A stretch of DNA of 34,478 bases. It comes from Fidelibacterota bacterium UBA7301 (GTDB taxonomy: Bacteria > Fidelibacterota > Marinisomatia > Marinisomatales > TCS55). Below, piece by piece: positions 1-7,253 of this stretch. The translations under genes were made by a program, and so were the position numbers. The notes below the pieces were generated by a model. The model was not told the origin of the DNA and made no database searches. It saw only the letters and a list, made by a program, of their open reading frames with translations. Where the stretch lies: positions 1 through 34,478 of the forward strand of contig DKQT01000039.1 of the NCBI GenBank assembly GCA_002471845.1. Direction: 5' to 3'. The first letter of the stretch is position 1, and every line of letters begins with the position of its first letter.

Positions 1-14
1 GTGAGGAAGTTTTG

Positions 15-37
15 ACCCCATTTTTTTCTAAATGGGT
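15..37 (-). terminator. weak hairpin downstream of tatD
   Basis: CCCATTT (17-23) and AAATGGG (30-36) form a 7-bp inverted repeat with a 6-base loop, 14 bases past the tatD stop. On the minus strand it is followed by TCAAAACTT rather than a clean T run, so it is at best a weak intrinsic terminator. The stretch ends at the window edge and no other feature is visible in 1-49. Confidence 0.25.
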
Positions 38-49
38 GTGGCTTATCGA

Positions 50-808
50 TCATGGTAGTCGAAAAAGTTCAACGGCATTTCCAGTGGTATGTTTGGCTAT
101 TTCTTCTAACGAAATCCCGTGAATATCCGCAAGTTTTTCCGCTACAAATCGGGTTCTGCTCGGTTCATTAGGCTTGCCCCGGTGGGGCGCGGGACTTAAA
201 TAAGGCGAGTCAGTCTCTACCAAAACTCGATTCAAGGGGATCTCTTTTGCCACTTCAGGCAAATGGCTATTCTTGAATGTGAGATTCCCTGAAAAAGAAA
301 TATAATACCCCATTTCAAGAAAGGACTTTGCCGTTTCAAGGTTACTCGAAAAACAATGGGCCACGCCGATCACTTCCGGATATTCTGCCAATACCTCAAT
401 CACGTCAGCATCCGCATCCCTGTTATGAAAAATCACGGGGCGATTCAGGTCCTGGGCCACCCCCATTTGCCGCCTGAAAACCTTTTTCTGCACTTTCGGA
501 TCGGATATATTCCGAAAATAATCTAGGCCCATCTCACCCACAGCGATCATACTTTCATATTCCATAAGTGCATAAATATTATCAATATATCCATCAGATA
601 CATTCTTTGCATCATGGGGATGAACACCGGCAGAAGAAAAAATATTATCATTATTTTCCGTGATGGTAAGGCATTCTTTAGAATCGGCAATATTGGTGCC
701 CACACAAATAAAACGTATTACGCCCTGTTCATTGGCCCGGGACAAGACACCCTCTAAGTCATTTTTCAAATCCTCGTAATACAGGTGGCAATGGGTATCG
801 ATTAGCAT
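50..808 (-). CDS. tatD: TatD-family metal-dependent hydrolase (DNase)
   Basis: The 252-residue product matches the usual length of TatD/YcfH proteins, TIM-barrel metal-dependent hydrolases; characterised members are 3'-5' DNases or D-aminoacyl-tRNA-related hydrolases. Visible ligands are the N-terminal DTHCHL (His6, His8), the Glu in VGEMGLDY, the His in VIFHNRDAD, the His in GVAHCFS and the Asp in VETDSPYL, in the expected order, so the active site looks complete. The start is ATG at 808, preceded only by a weak AAGAA. The gene is transcribed divergently from the membrane-protein gene at 942/987 and no partner gene is visible downstream. In many bacteria tatD lies near metG and holB; here metG and holB are 4 kb away on the same strand, separated by an oppositely oriented block, which may be an insertion into an ancestral cluster. 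The family assignment is firm; the substrate is not shown by the sequence. Confidence 0.93.
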   Translation of the reverse strand: MLIDTHCHLYYEDLKNDLEGVLSRANEQGVIRFICVGTNIADSKECLTITENNDNIFSSAGVHPHDAKNVSDGYIDNIYALMEYESMIAVGEMGLDYFRNISDPKVQKKVFRRQMGVAQDLNRPVIFHNRDADADVIEVLAEYPEVIGVAHCFSSNLETAKSFLEMGYYISFSGNLTFKNSHLPEVAKEIPLNRVLVETDSPYLSPAPHRGKPNEPSRTRFVAEKLADIHGISLEEIAKHTTGNAVELFRLP

Positions 809-930
809 GATTAATTCTTTTTCATGGGTTATATTCAGACATGAAGATAATCCTGAATAACAATTTTATTAAACCTGATTAATAAATCTTTTAAAGAAAG
901 ATTAAAGTAAATTTTCATCTTATTCACATA

Positions 931-980
931 GAAGGAACAATATGTTATACTCAATTACTGAAATCTTTTTATGGATTTAG
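931..980 (+). promoter_or_regulatory. strong RBS with 12-codon ORF ending in TAG, ahead of the membrane protein
   Basis: GAAGGA (931-936) precedes ATG 942 by five bases and opens a 12-codon reading frame that ends in TAG at 978. The frame is the same as that of the following gene, whose first usable ATG is at 987. It can be read as the original N-terminus of that gene disabled by a nonsense change, or as a coupled leader ORF. Confidence 0.5.
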
Positions 981-986
981 GGTGCA

Positions 987-1388
987 ATGGTTGCACTTTC
1001 ATTCGTAGAAGGATATGTAGAGGGCAGAAACCCTTGGCACCACCGCAAACTGGGTTGGAAAATTAAACTTCCAGGAGGATATATTTATCCTGCTTACCAT
1101 TTTTACCTATTCGTAATTATACTGCCATTATTGATTACACTTCCTCTCATTATAGTGGGGTGGGATTGGAAATTGTTTGGTATTTTACTCAGCGCTTATA
1201 CTACCGGTTTAGTGATAGAAGATTTCTGTTATTTTATAGTGAATCCTGCTGTACAGTTTCGGGAATTCTTCTCTGATTTTACGGATTATTATCCGTGGAT
1301 CAAGATTCGAGGGAAGAAAATTATGCCTTTGGGTTATCCTATTGGCATTCTTATTTCAATTGGTTCATGGTTTTATTTATGGAGGTAA
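987..1388 (+). CDS. small multi-pass membrane protein, N-terminus interrupted by TAG
   Basis: The 133-residue product has about three hydrophobic segments (roughly residues 39-59, 63-84 and 113-131) and conserved-looking motifs EGRNPWH and IEDFCYFIVNP. I recall these from small uncharacterised membrane proteins but cannot give a function. The ATG at 987 has only a close AGGG (979-982). A better start is ATG 942, with GAAGGA at 931-936 and 5-base spacing. It is in the same frame and would add MLYSITEIFLWI, extending a natural first helix into GAMVALSFVEG, but TAG at 978-980 blocks it. The gene is therefore either shortened or reinitiates 6 bases after the stop. Its stop nearly abuts the ribosome site of the TPR gene that follows, so they probably share a transcript. 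Confidence 0.6.
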   Translation: MVALSFVEGYVEGRNPWHHRKLGWKIKLPGGYIYPAYHFYLFVIILPLLITLPLIIVGWDWKLFGILLSAYTTGLVIEDFCYFIVNPAVQFREFFSDFTDYYPWIKIRGKKIMPLGYPIGILISIGSWFYLWR

Positions 1389-1392
1389 TTCA

Positions 1393-2268
1393 ATGAAGTT
1401 TTTCCTCATTTTGTTTCTAGGGTCATCATTATCAGCACAGGTTGTATGTAACACAAATTTGCCAGATATTTATATCAGCAATAAGGCTCGAGTTGTTTAT
1501 GAAGCCAAAATGTTGGAGGCGAAAGAAAATTTTAAAAAGGATCCCAGTCCAGATAATTTAATCTGGCTGGGCCGCCGGGAAGCTTATCTGAGAAACTATG
1601 CAGATGCCATTGAAATCTATTCGAAAGGCATAATGAAATATCCCAAGGATGCCCGCTTCTACCGACATAGGGGGCACCGCTATATTTCATCACGGTGTTT
1701 TGATCTGGCCATTAAAGATTTCAAAAAAGCGGTGGGCCTGACGCGTGACAAACCCAATGAGATTGAACCGGATGGATTGCCGAACGCTTTGGGTATCCCT
1801 ACCTCCACACTCCAAGGCAATATCTATTATCATCTTGGGCTCACCTATTACATCCAGGGGAAATATCATAAGGCGCGGTATACTTACGAAAAATGCCTGA
1901 AACTGGCTGAAAACCCGGACAGTTATGTGGCGGCGACAAACTGGCTTTACGTAATCTACCGCCATTTAGAATTGGACGGCAAAGCGGCTGAATTATTAAG
2001 CACTATCAAGGATGATATGAATCTGATTGAGAACCATTCTTACTACACCATCCTCAGAATTCACCAGGGGAAAGTGGACCCCAGTGCATTGGAAAAAGAG
2101 ATCATGTCTGGTCAGTCTCTGAACAATACCACCTTGGCTTTTGGGCTAGGCAATTATTATTCAATAAATGGGGACAAAGAAAAGGCCCAAGCTTTATTCA
2201 AAATGATAGTGGATGGGAATCAATGGTCCGCCTTTGGATATATTGTGGCGGAAGCGCGACTCAAATAA
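1393..2268 (+). CDS. secreted TPR protein
   Basis: Starting at ATG 1393, which has GGAGG at 1381-1385, the product is 291 residues and opens with a signal peptide, MKFFLILFLGSSLSAQ, predicted to be cut after SAQ. A longer in-frame start at 1342 would overlap the previous gene and bury the signal, so it is rejected. The body is helical with tetratricopeptide-like repeats: A..Y..AIEIYSKGI..YP, DLAIKDFKKAV, GKYHKARYTYEKCL and a C-terminal GDKEKAQALFKMI. These proteins act as scaffolds; no catalytic motif is seen. It ends two bases before the TTG start of the amidohydrolase lipoprotein, implying translational coupling and a shared envelope location. No specific partner can be named. Confidence 0.85.
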   Translation: MKFFLILFLGSSLSAQVVCNTNLPDIYISNKARVVYEAKMLEAKENFKKDPSPDNLIWLGRREAYLRNYADAIEIYSKGIMKYPKDARFYRHRGHRYISSRCFDLAIKDFKKAVGLTRDKPNEIEPDGLPNALGIPTSTLQGNIYYHLGLTYYIQGKYHKARYTYEKCLKLAENPDSYVAATNWLYVIYRHLELDGKAAELLSTIKDDMNLIENHSYYTILRIHQGKVDPSALEKEIMSGQSLNNTTLAFGLGNYYSINGDKEKAQALFKMIVDGNQWSAFGYIVAEARLK

Positions 2269-2270
2269 TT

Positions 2271-3770
2271 TTGAAACATATTTTACCTTTTTTTATTCTT
2301 TTATTATTGGGGTGTACACTCTCCATTAAAAATGCACCCGAAAAATTTGATATATGGATAAAAAATGGGACGGTAATAGATGGTAAGGGTGGTCCGGCCG
2401 TAAAGGCAGAAGTGTTTATCAAGGGAGATCTCATCCATTTTGTCGGAAAATTAAATCGACCTTTTGTTTCTCGAGATACTTTAGATGCCAAGGGCAAAAT
2501 TGTATCTCCTGGTTTCATTGATTCTCATTCCCACGGTGACCCATTTAAATCACCAAAATTTATAAATTTCACTTCCATGGGTGTCACAACTATCGCCTTG
2601 GGGCAAGATGGTTCTAGTGTAAGCTCATCCAACTTTGAACAATGGTTGACCGCTGTTGATACCCTTTCTCTTGGCCCCAATATCGCTCCATTCATAGGCC
2701 ATGGAACCGTTCGAAAACAATCCGGAATTGGTTATAAAATAGGCCCAACAAAAAATGAAATTGAAATTATGGGAAACTTGCTTAGTGATGGAATGGTAGC
2801 CGGTGCCTTTGGAATGACCACTGGATTGGAATACACGCCGGGGCGATATGCCAACCAATATGAATTAGATGAATTGGCTAAAGTAGTGGGGAAATATGAT
2901 GGATTAATTATGAGTCACATGCGTACTGAAAATGACCTTACTATGGAATCGGATTTAGCTGAACTTTTTAGTCAAGGTGATTATGCCAATATCCAGATCT
3001 CCCACATGAAGGTAGTTCATGGAAAAGGGATAAAGCGCGCTGAGGAAATTCTTGCTCTACTGGATCAAAAAAGAGCAGAATCTTCTTTCAATGTATCGGC
3101 CGATATGTATCCTTACCTGGCCAGTTATACCACCATTGGCATTCTATTCCCTAAATATGCTTTGGCACCGAATGATTATGAAAAGGTACAAGATAATCGA
3201 CGTGAAGATCTTCTAGAGTTTGTAAAAGAAAAAGTAAATCTAAGGAATGGTCCTGAAGCCACGCTTTTTGGCACATCGCCGTACAAAGGGAAAACGCTGA
3301 AACAAGTTGCAACCGAAATAGGTATCCCCTTTGAAGAATTGCTGGTAGATCATATTGGTCCAACCGGGGCCAGTGCTGCCTATTTCACAATGGATCATGA
3401 TCTCCAATTTAGATTTCTCAAAGATCCTTACGTTATGGTTTCTTCTGATGGCTCACCTACCATGTATCATCCCCGGGGATATGGCGCATTTGCTAAAGTC
3501 ATTGAACAATTTGTTGTGAAAGATTCATTCCTATCTCTGGAAGAAGCCATTCGAAAGATGACTTCATTACCAGCCAAAATGATGGGTATAAAAGATCGTG
3601 GAGTTCTTCGAACTGGATATAAAGCTGATGTCCTTATTTTCAATCTCAAAAAAGTCAAAGCCAATGCTACATTTGATTCCCCCCATGAATTGGCAAGCGG
3701 TTTTGAATATGTCATTATTAATGGGAAGATGAAAAAAGGTTATGGCCAGGTTTTACTTAGAGATAAATAG
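2271..3770 (+). CDS. lipoprotein D-aminoacylase-like amidohydrolase
   Basis: The product resembles N-acyl-D-amino-acid deacylases of the metal-dependent amidohydrolase superfamily, which remove acyl groups from N-acyl-D-amino acids. I start it at TTG 2271, two bases after the TPR stop. This gives 499 residues beginning MKHILPFFILLLLGC, a textbook lipobox with Cys15 as the lipidated residue, so the enzyme is probably membrane-anchored outside the cytoplasm. The small sandwich domain (IWIKNGTVIDGKGGPA) is followed by GFIDSHSHGD (His86, His88), SHMRTEN (His216), QISHMK (His245) and a later MVSSDGSP Asp, matching the family's metal and catalytic positions. The usual Cys ligand (GNCG in characterised enzymes) is Asp113 here (GQDG). 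The family call is solid; D-amino-acid specificity is uncertain given that change. Confidence 0.87.
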   Translation: MKHILPFFILLLLGCTLSIKNAPEKFDIWIKNGTVIDGKGGPAVKAEVFIKGDLIHFVGKLNRPFVSRDTLDAKGKIVSPGFIDSHSHGDPFKSPKFINFTSMGVTTIALGQDGSSVSSSNFEQWLTAVDTLSLGPNIAPFIGHGTVRKQSGIGYKIGPTKNEIEIMGNLLSDGMVAGAFGMTTGLEYTPGRYANQYELDELAKVVGKYDGLIMSHMRTENDLTMESDLAELFSQGDYANIQISHMKVVHGKGIKRAEEILALLDQKRAESSFNVSADMYPYLASYTTIGILFPKYALAPNDYEKVQDNRREDLLEFVKEKVNLRNGPEATLFGTSPYKGKTLKQVATEIGIPFEELLVDHIGPTGASAAYFTMDHDLQFRFLKDPYVMVSSDGSPTMYHPRGYGAFAKVIEQFVVKDSFLSLEEAIRKMTSLPAKMMGIKDRGVLRTGYKADVLIFNLKKVKANATFDSPHELASGFEYVIINGKMKKGYGQVLLRDK

Positions 3771-3855
3771 ATAGCGCTAAAAAACTTATCCCCAATGTTT
3801 TAACAGAAGCGCTCAATAAAACATCTCGCATTTATTGTTATATTTTGAGGTCTGA

Positions 3856-4246
3856 ATGGACCAACAACAGATACCCAATCCAATTAGTTTAATCAATTCA
3901 ATCTTGACCAAAGAAGTTTGCGTTGAATCTTTAGCAGAATCCATTTTTGCTGAACGCCAAGGTGTGAACCGGATCGAACTCTGTTCCCGTTTGGATCTAG
4001 ATGGCCCCACACCGGATGAAGGATTGATTCAGGAAACGCTCTCTGCTTTATCCATTCCTGTTAAAGTAATGATCCGTCCCCGAGACGGCAATTTTATTAA
4101 TATAGAAGATGAACTTAAATTAATGGAGAATGCAATTGACCATTATTCCTGCGGGAAATATTACAGATAAAAATATAGTTGAGATCCATGTGTCCATCGG
4201 CGCCATAGAATACCACGGCCGGTGGATCGTAGGCGAACTCAGTTAA
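3856..4246 (+). pseudogene. cutC: decayed cutC (copper homeostasis / CutC-family) remnant
   Basis: From ATG 3856 (GAGG at 3847-3850) about 90 codons read as a normal CutC N-terminus: KEVCVESLAES, GVNRIELCSRLDLDG, TPDEGLI, PVKVMIRPR. The frame then runs out at TAA 4168-4170, giving 104 residues where CutC is usually 200-250. In the +1 frame from about 4145 to TAA 4244, short CutC-like tail pieces follow (ITDKNI, VEIH, IEYHGRWIVGELS). The best reading is a gene that lost its central 100 or so codons, including the barrel core, with an out-of-frame junction near 4130-4145. The tail overlaps the end of convergent metG by four bases. A functional product is unlikely; the N-terminal identity is confident and the tail assignment less so. 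Confidence 0.72.
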
Positions 4247-6111
4247 TAGATTCGCATCCCGCTGGCAACCTTATCGCCATCAATGGTAATAAGGGTGAGA
4301 TTTTTACCTTTAGAAGCAGCCAGTAGCATACCGTGAGATTCAATTCCGAAAATGGTGGCCGGCTTCAGGTTTGCTACCACAACGATCATTTTCCCCACCA
4401 ATTCTTCAGGTGTATAATGCTGGGCGATGCCCGAAATGATCTGCCGCTTTTCATCTCCCACTTCGATCTGCAACTTCAATAATTTACCGGCGCCGTCCAC
4501 TTTTTCCGCTTCCAAAACCTTGGCTGTTTTGAGTTCCACATTCTGGAATTCATCGAAAGTGATCACATTGTCCGGTTCCGCTTTATTCTGTTCCGGTTTG
4601 AAGGGTTGCTCCAGTTTCTTAACATCAATTCTAGGGAAAAGGGCATCATGTGGTTTGAGATCCACCCCGGAAGTAAGTCCGCCCCATACAAGGCCGGTTT
4701 TCTCTGCACGTAACGTTTCCAAAACAGTCTGGGTCCGGTTGGGCATCACCGGCGCCAATAAAACAGCACTCAATCGCAGTGCTTCTGCGGCGGTAAAAAG
4801 AACTTTCCCTCCGGCTTTTGGGTCTGATTTTGCCAATTTCCACGGTGCCATGGTTTCCATATATTTATTTACGCTGCGGACAAACTGTAGGGTTGTTTCA
4901 ATGGCGTCATTGACACGCATGGCTTCAATTTGATGCCAAACATCTTCCACCACTTTTATGCCGTTTTCTTTTACGGTAATACCTTCTTCAGAATCATCTT
5001 CGGCATCGGGTATTTTTCCATCAAAAAATTTCTTTAATAAATTTGATACACGGCTCAGGAGGTTGCCAAAATCATTGGCCAAATCACTGTTGTAGCGCTT
5101 GATGAAGGATTCCATAGTAAAGCTGGCATCCTGCCCCAGCACCATTTCCCGCATGAGGTAATAGCGAACCGGATCAACACCATATTCTTCAATCAGCCCC
5201 AATGGGTCCACCACATTTCCCAGAGATTTACTCATTTTGGATTCGCCGCTGAGCCACCATCCGTGGGCAAAAATACCTTGAGGCAAAGGAAGGCCTGCGG
5301 ACATAAGCATGGTGGGCCAATAAACGGAATGGGTTGTTAAGATATCTTTCCCGATAAGGTGGTAATTGGCGGGCCAGTATTTATTGAAATTGGCCTCATC
5401 CACATTGTAGCCCGGAGCGGTTATATAATTGATGAGCGCGTCGAACCAAACATAGGTTACATAATTAAAATCAAAGGGCAGTTCAATGCCCCAATTCAAG
5501 CGTGTCTTCGGACGGGAAATACAGAGGTCGCCTAAGGGTTGTTTTAAAAATCCCAGGACCTCATTCTTCCGGTGTTCAGGCTGGATGAATTTTGGATTAT
5601 CATTAATATGATCAATAAGGGCCTGCTGATATTTGGACATCTTGAAAAAGTAGTTTTTTTCCTTCAGTTTTTTAATGTCCCGAAATTGGCCCGATTCCGC
5701 TTCTTTTTCCGTAATAAACCGTTCTTCAGAAACGGAATACAACCCTTCATACTTGTCCTCGTAAATATCCCCATTGTCGTAAACCTGCTGAAGAATATCC
5801 TGAACCACCTTCACGTGGCGCGGTTCAGTGGTGCGAATAAAATCATCATTCTGAATATGGAGTTTATTCCAGAGTTCCAGGAAGCGTGGGGCCATCTCAT
5901 CGCAGTGATCCTTGGGAGAAACATTTCTTTTCTCCGCTGCCTGCTGAACCTTTTGGCCATGTTCATCCAATCCCGTTAGAAAGAAAACATCCTCGCTGGC
6001 ATTGCGGTGAAAGCGGGTGAGTACATCCGCTAAAATAGTGGTATAGGCATGGCCGATGTGGGGTTTATCATTGACGTAATAAATGGGTGTTGTGAGGTAA
6101 AAAGTATTCAC
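4243..6111 (-). CDS. metG: methionyl-tRNA synthetase with C-terminal tRNA-binding domain
   Basis: This class I aminoacyl-tRNA synthetase charges tRNA-Met. The 622-residue product has HIGH as H18-I-G-H21, the LDEHGQK segment, FAHGWWLSGESKMSKSLGN with KMSKS at 292-296, an anticodon-binding helical region, and a C-terminal OB-fold EMAP/Trbp111-like domain (about 515-622, FQNVELKTAKV to SHGMLLAAS) that aids tRNA binding and dimerisation. The connective-peptide knuckle reads YEGLYSVSEERFITEKE and lacks the zinc-binding cysteines found in four-Cys MetRS types, so this is a zinc-less form. The start is GTG 6111; its GTGA overlaps the TGA stop of the delta-prime gene, so it is the third cistron of the envC-like operon. 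It ends convergently against the cutC remnant. Confidence 0.97.
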   Translation of the reverse strand: MNTFYLTTPIYYVNDKPHIGHAYTTILADVLTRFHRNASEDVFFLTGLDEHGQKVQQAAEKRNVSPKDHCDEMAPRFLELWNKLHIQNDDFIRTTEPRHVKVVQDILQQVYDNGDIYEDKYEGLYSVSEERFITEKEAESGQFRDIKKLKEKNYFFKMSKYQQALIDHINDNPKFIQPEHRKNEVLGFLKQPLGDLCISRPKTRLNWGIELPFDFNYVTYVWFDALINYITAPGYNVDEANFNKYWPANYHLIGKDILTTHSVYWPTMLMSAGLPLPQGIFAHGWWLSGESKMSKSLGNVVDPLGLIEEYGVDPVRYYLMREMVLGQDASFTMESFIKRYNSDLANDFGNLLSRVSNLLKKFFDGKIPDAEDDSEEGITVKENGIKVVEDVWHQIEAMRVNDAIETTLQFVRSVNKYMETMAPWKLAKSDPKAGGKVLFTAAEALRLSAVLLAPVMPNRTQTVLETLRAEKTGLVWGGLTSGVDLKPHDALFPRIDVKKLEQPFKPEQNKAEPDNVITFDEFQNVELKTAKVLEAEKVDGAGKLLKLQIEVGDEKRQIISGIAQHYTPEELVGKMIVVVANLKPATIFGIESHGMLLAASKGKNLTLITIDGDKVASGMRIY

Positions 6112-7253
6112 GCGACGGATAGGGGGATTTTGCCTTTTAAAAGTTCTTGAACGGAGATTAATAGATTGGTCAAAGTTAAGGGTGTATAGAGATTTCGGGC
6201 CAATGATTCAGCCGTGTCTTCCAAGATTTTATTGATCCCCGCCAGATCAGCATGGGGGTAGGCATCGTTAAATTTTCCCAAGGATTCAGCCATTCCCGGC
6301 AGGATGCCGCTGGACGCTGCCCCGGACCTCATTTCGTAAACCTGGTGAAACCAGAGTTGGAGCAGGTAAAGTTTGAATTTGAATTCTTCCGGTTTTCGAG
6401 CCGCCAGCATGGCATTGCTGTTGATAAAATCCCGCCAGCCTTTTTCATTAACCCGGGTCATGAGTTTAGCCAGTGTTTCCGCTTCGTTTAAAATATCAGC
6501 GGAGGATTGGGCGGATAATTCTTTTGCCAAATGAATATCCCCCCGGGCCACCATGGCAATTTGGGTTGCTGTTTCATTTTCAATGCCGTCCTGTTCCAAA
6601 ATCTTCCTTGTTTGATCCAAGCTTAAAGCAGGAAAATAAATCGGCTGGCATCGGCTGATTATAGTGGGTAACAGAGCCGATTTTTTATCGGATACTAAAA
6701 TAAGTGTCGTGTTGCCCGGCGGTTCTTCAAGTATTTTTAAGAGAGCATTGGCGGATTCACCCATACCTTCGGACAATAAATGGGCGTCAAAGATCAATAC
6801 CATTTTTCGTCCACTTGACTGGGATTTCAAATAAATGGTCCTACGCAGATCCCGAATGGAATTGATGGTGATTCGCCGGGCGGCGGTGACCTTGATCTTA
6901 TAAAATGGATGGGCGCCCTTTTGAGCGATTGCATCCGTCAAGTATTCCAGGTTTTCCTTCTTTAAGGCATCCAGAGGATTAGTGCTTTGGGTAGACTTAT
7001 CACTCCCGGGAAGGGGTACAATCAATTTGAGGTTGGGGTGCTGAAGTCCATCAAATTTCGTGCAAGAGGGGCAACGATTACAGGATCCTTCTACAGGATT
7101 TTCACAATTTAAAAATTTGGCAAATTCAATGGCGCCCCATTCCTTGCCGCATCCCCGGGGGCCGGTAAATAGATAGGCAGTGCCAATCCGATTATTGGAT
7201 TTGGCCCGGAGAAACCGATGCCACACCTTGGGTCGAACATCCTTGAAAATCAT
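6108..7253 (-). CDS. holB: DNA polymerase III delta-prime subunit (clamp-loader AAA+)
   Basis: Clamp-loader AAA+ protein, about 381 residues from ATG 7253, whose ATGA overlaps the TGA of the envC-like gene; ATG 7268 (preceded by GGAAAA) is an alternative. Seen in order: a P-loop-like GPRGCGKE at about 31-38, a four-Cys zinc module (C50, C58, C61, C64), SANALLKILEEPP, and a sensor region ending IISRC with the SRC arginine-finger motif. The P-loop ends in Lys-Glu rather than Lys-Thr/Ser and the Walker B region reads LIFDAHLL, so ATP hydrolysis is doubtful. This fits delta-prime, which is often a non-ATPase stator, better than gamma/tau. Its stop overlaps the GTG of metG. Confidence 0.88.
   Translation of the reverse strand: MIFKDVRPKVWHRFLRAKSNNRIGTAYLFTGPRGCGKEWGAIEFAKFLNCENPVEGSCNRCPSCTKFDGLQHPNLKLIVPLPGSDKSTQSTNPLDALKKENLEYLTDAIAQKGAHPFYKIKVTAARRITINSIRDLRRTIYLKSQSSGRKMVLIFDAHLLSEGMGESANALLKILEEPPGNTTLILVSDKKSALLPTIISRCQPIYFPALSLDQTRKILEQDGIENETATQIAMVARGDIHLAKELSAQSSADILNEAETLAKLMTRVNEKGWRDFINSNAMLAARKPEEFKFKLYLLQLWFHQVYEMRSGAASSGILPGMAESLGKFNDAYPHADLAGINKILEDTAESLARNLYTPLTLTNLLISVQELLKGKIPLSVA

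Noticed and set aside
833..858. ATTCAG/CTGAAT inverted repeat between tatD and 942
   Set aside because: Six bases with a 14-base spacer; too short to call an operator.
885..903. AATCTTT/AAAGATT inverted repeat as regulatory site
   Set aside because: Seven AT-rich pairs in an AT-rich gap are expected by chance; no link to a start or promoter.
1342..1392. Upstream start for the first TPR gene
   Set aside because: It would overlap the membrane-protein gene and bury the signal peptide; ATG 1393 has GGAGG.
3773..3813. Two AGCGCT palindromes after the amidohydrolase gene
   Set aside because: Only six bases each, 35 apart, with no T run; not enough for a terminator or repeat family.
4427..4933. 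168-codon plus-strand open frame
   Set aside because: Wholly antisense to metG, low-complexity Ser/Leu-rich translation without family motifs; a shadow of metG codon use.
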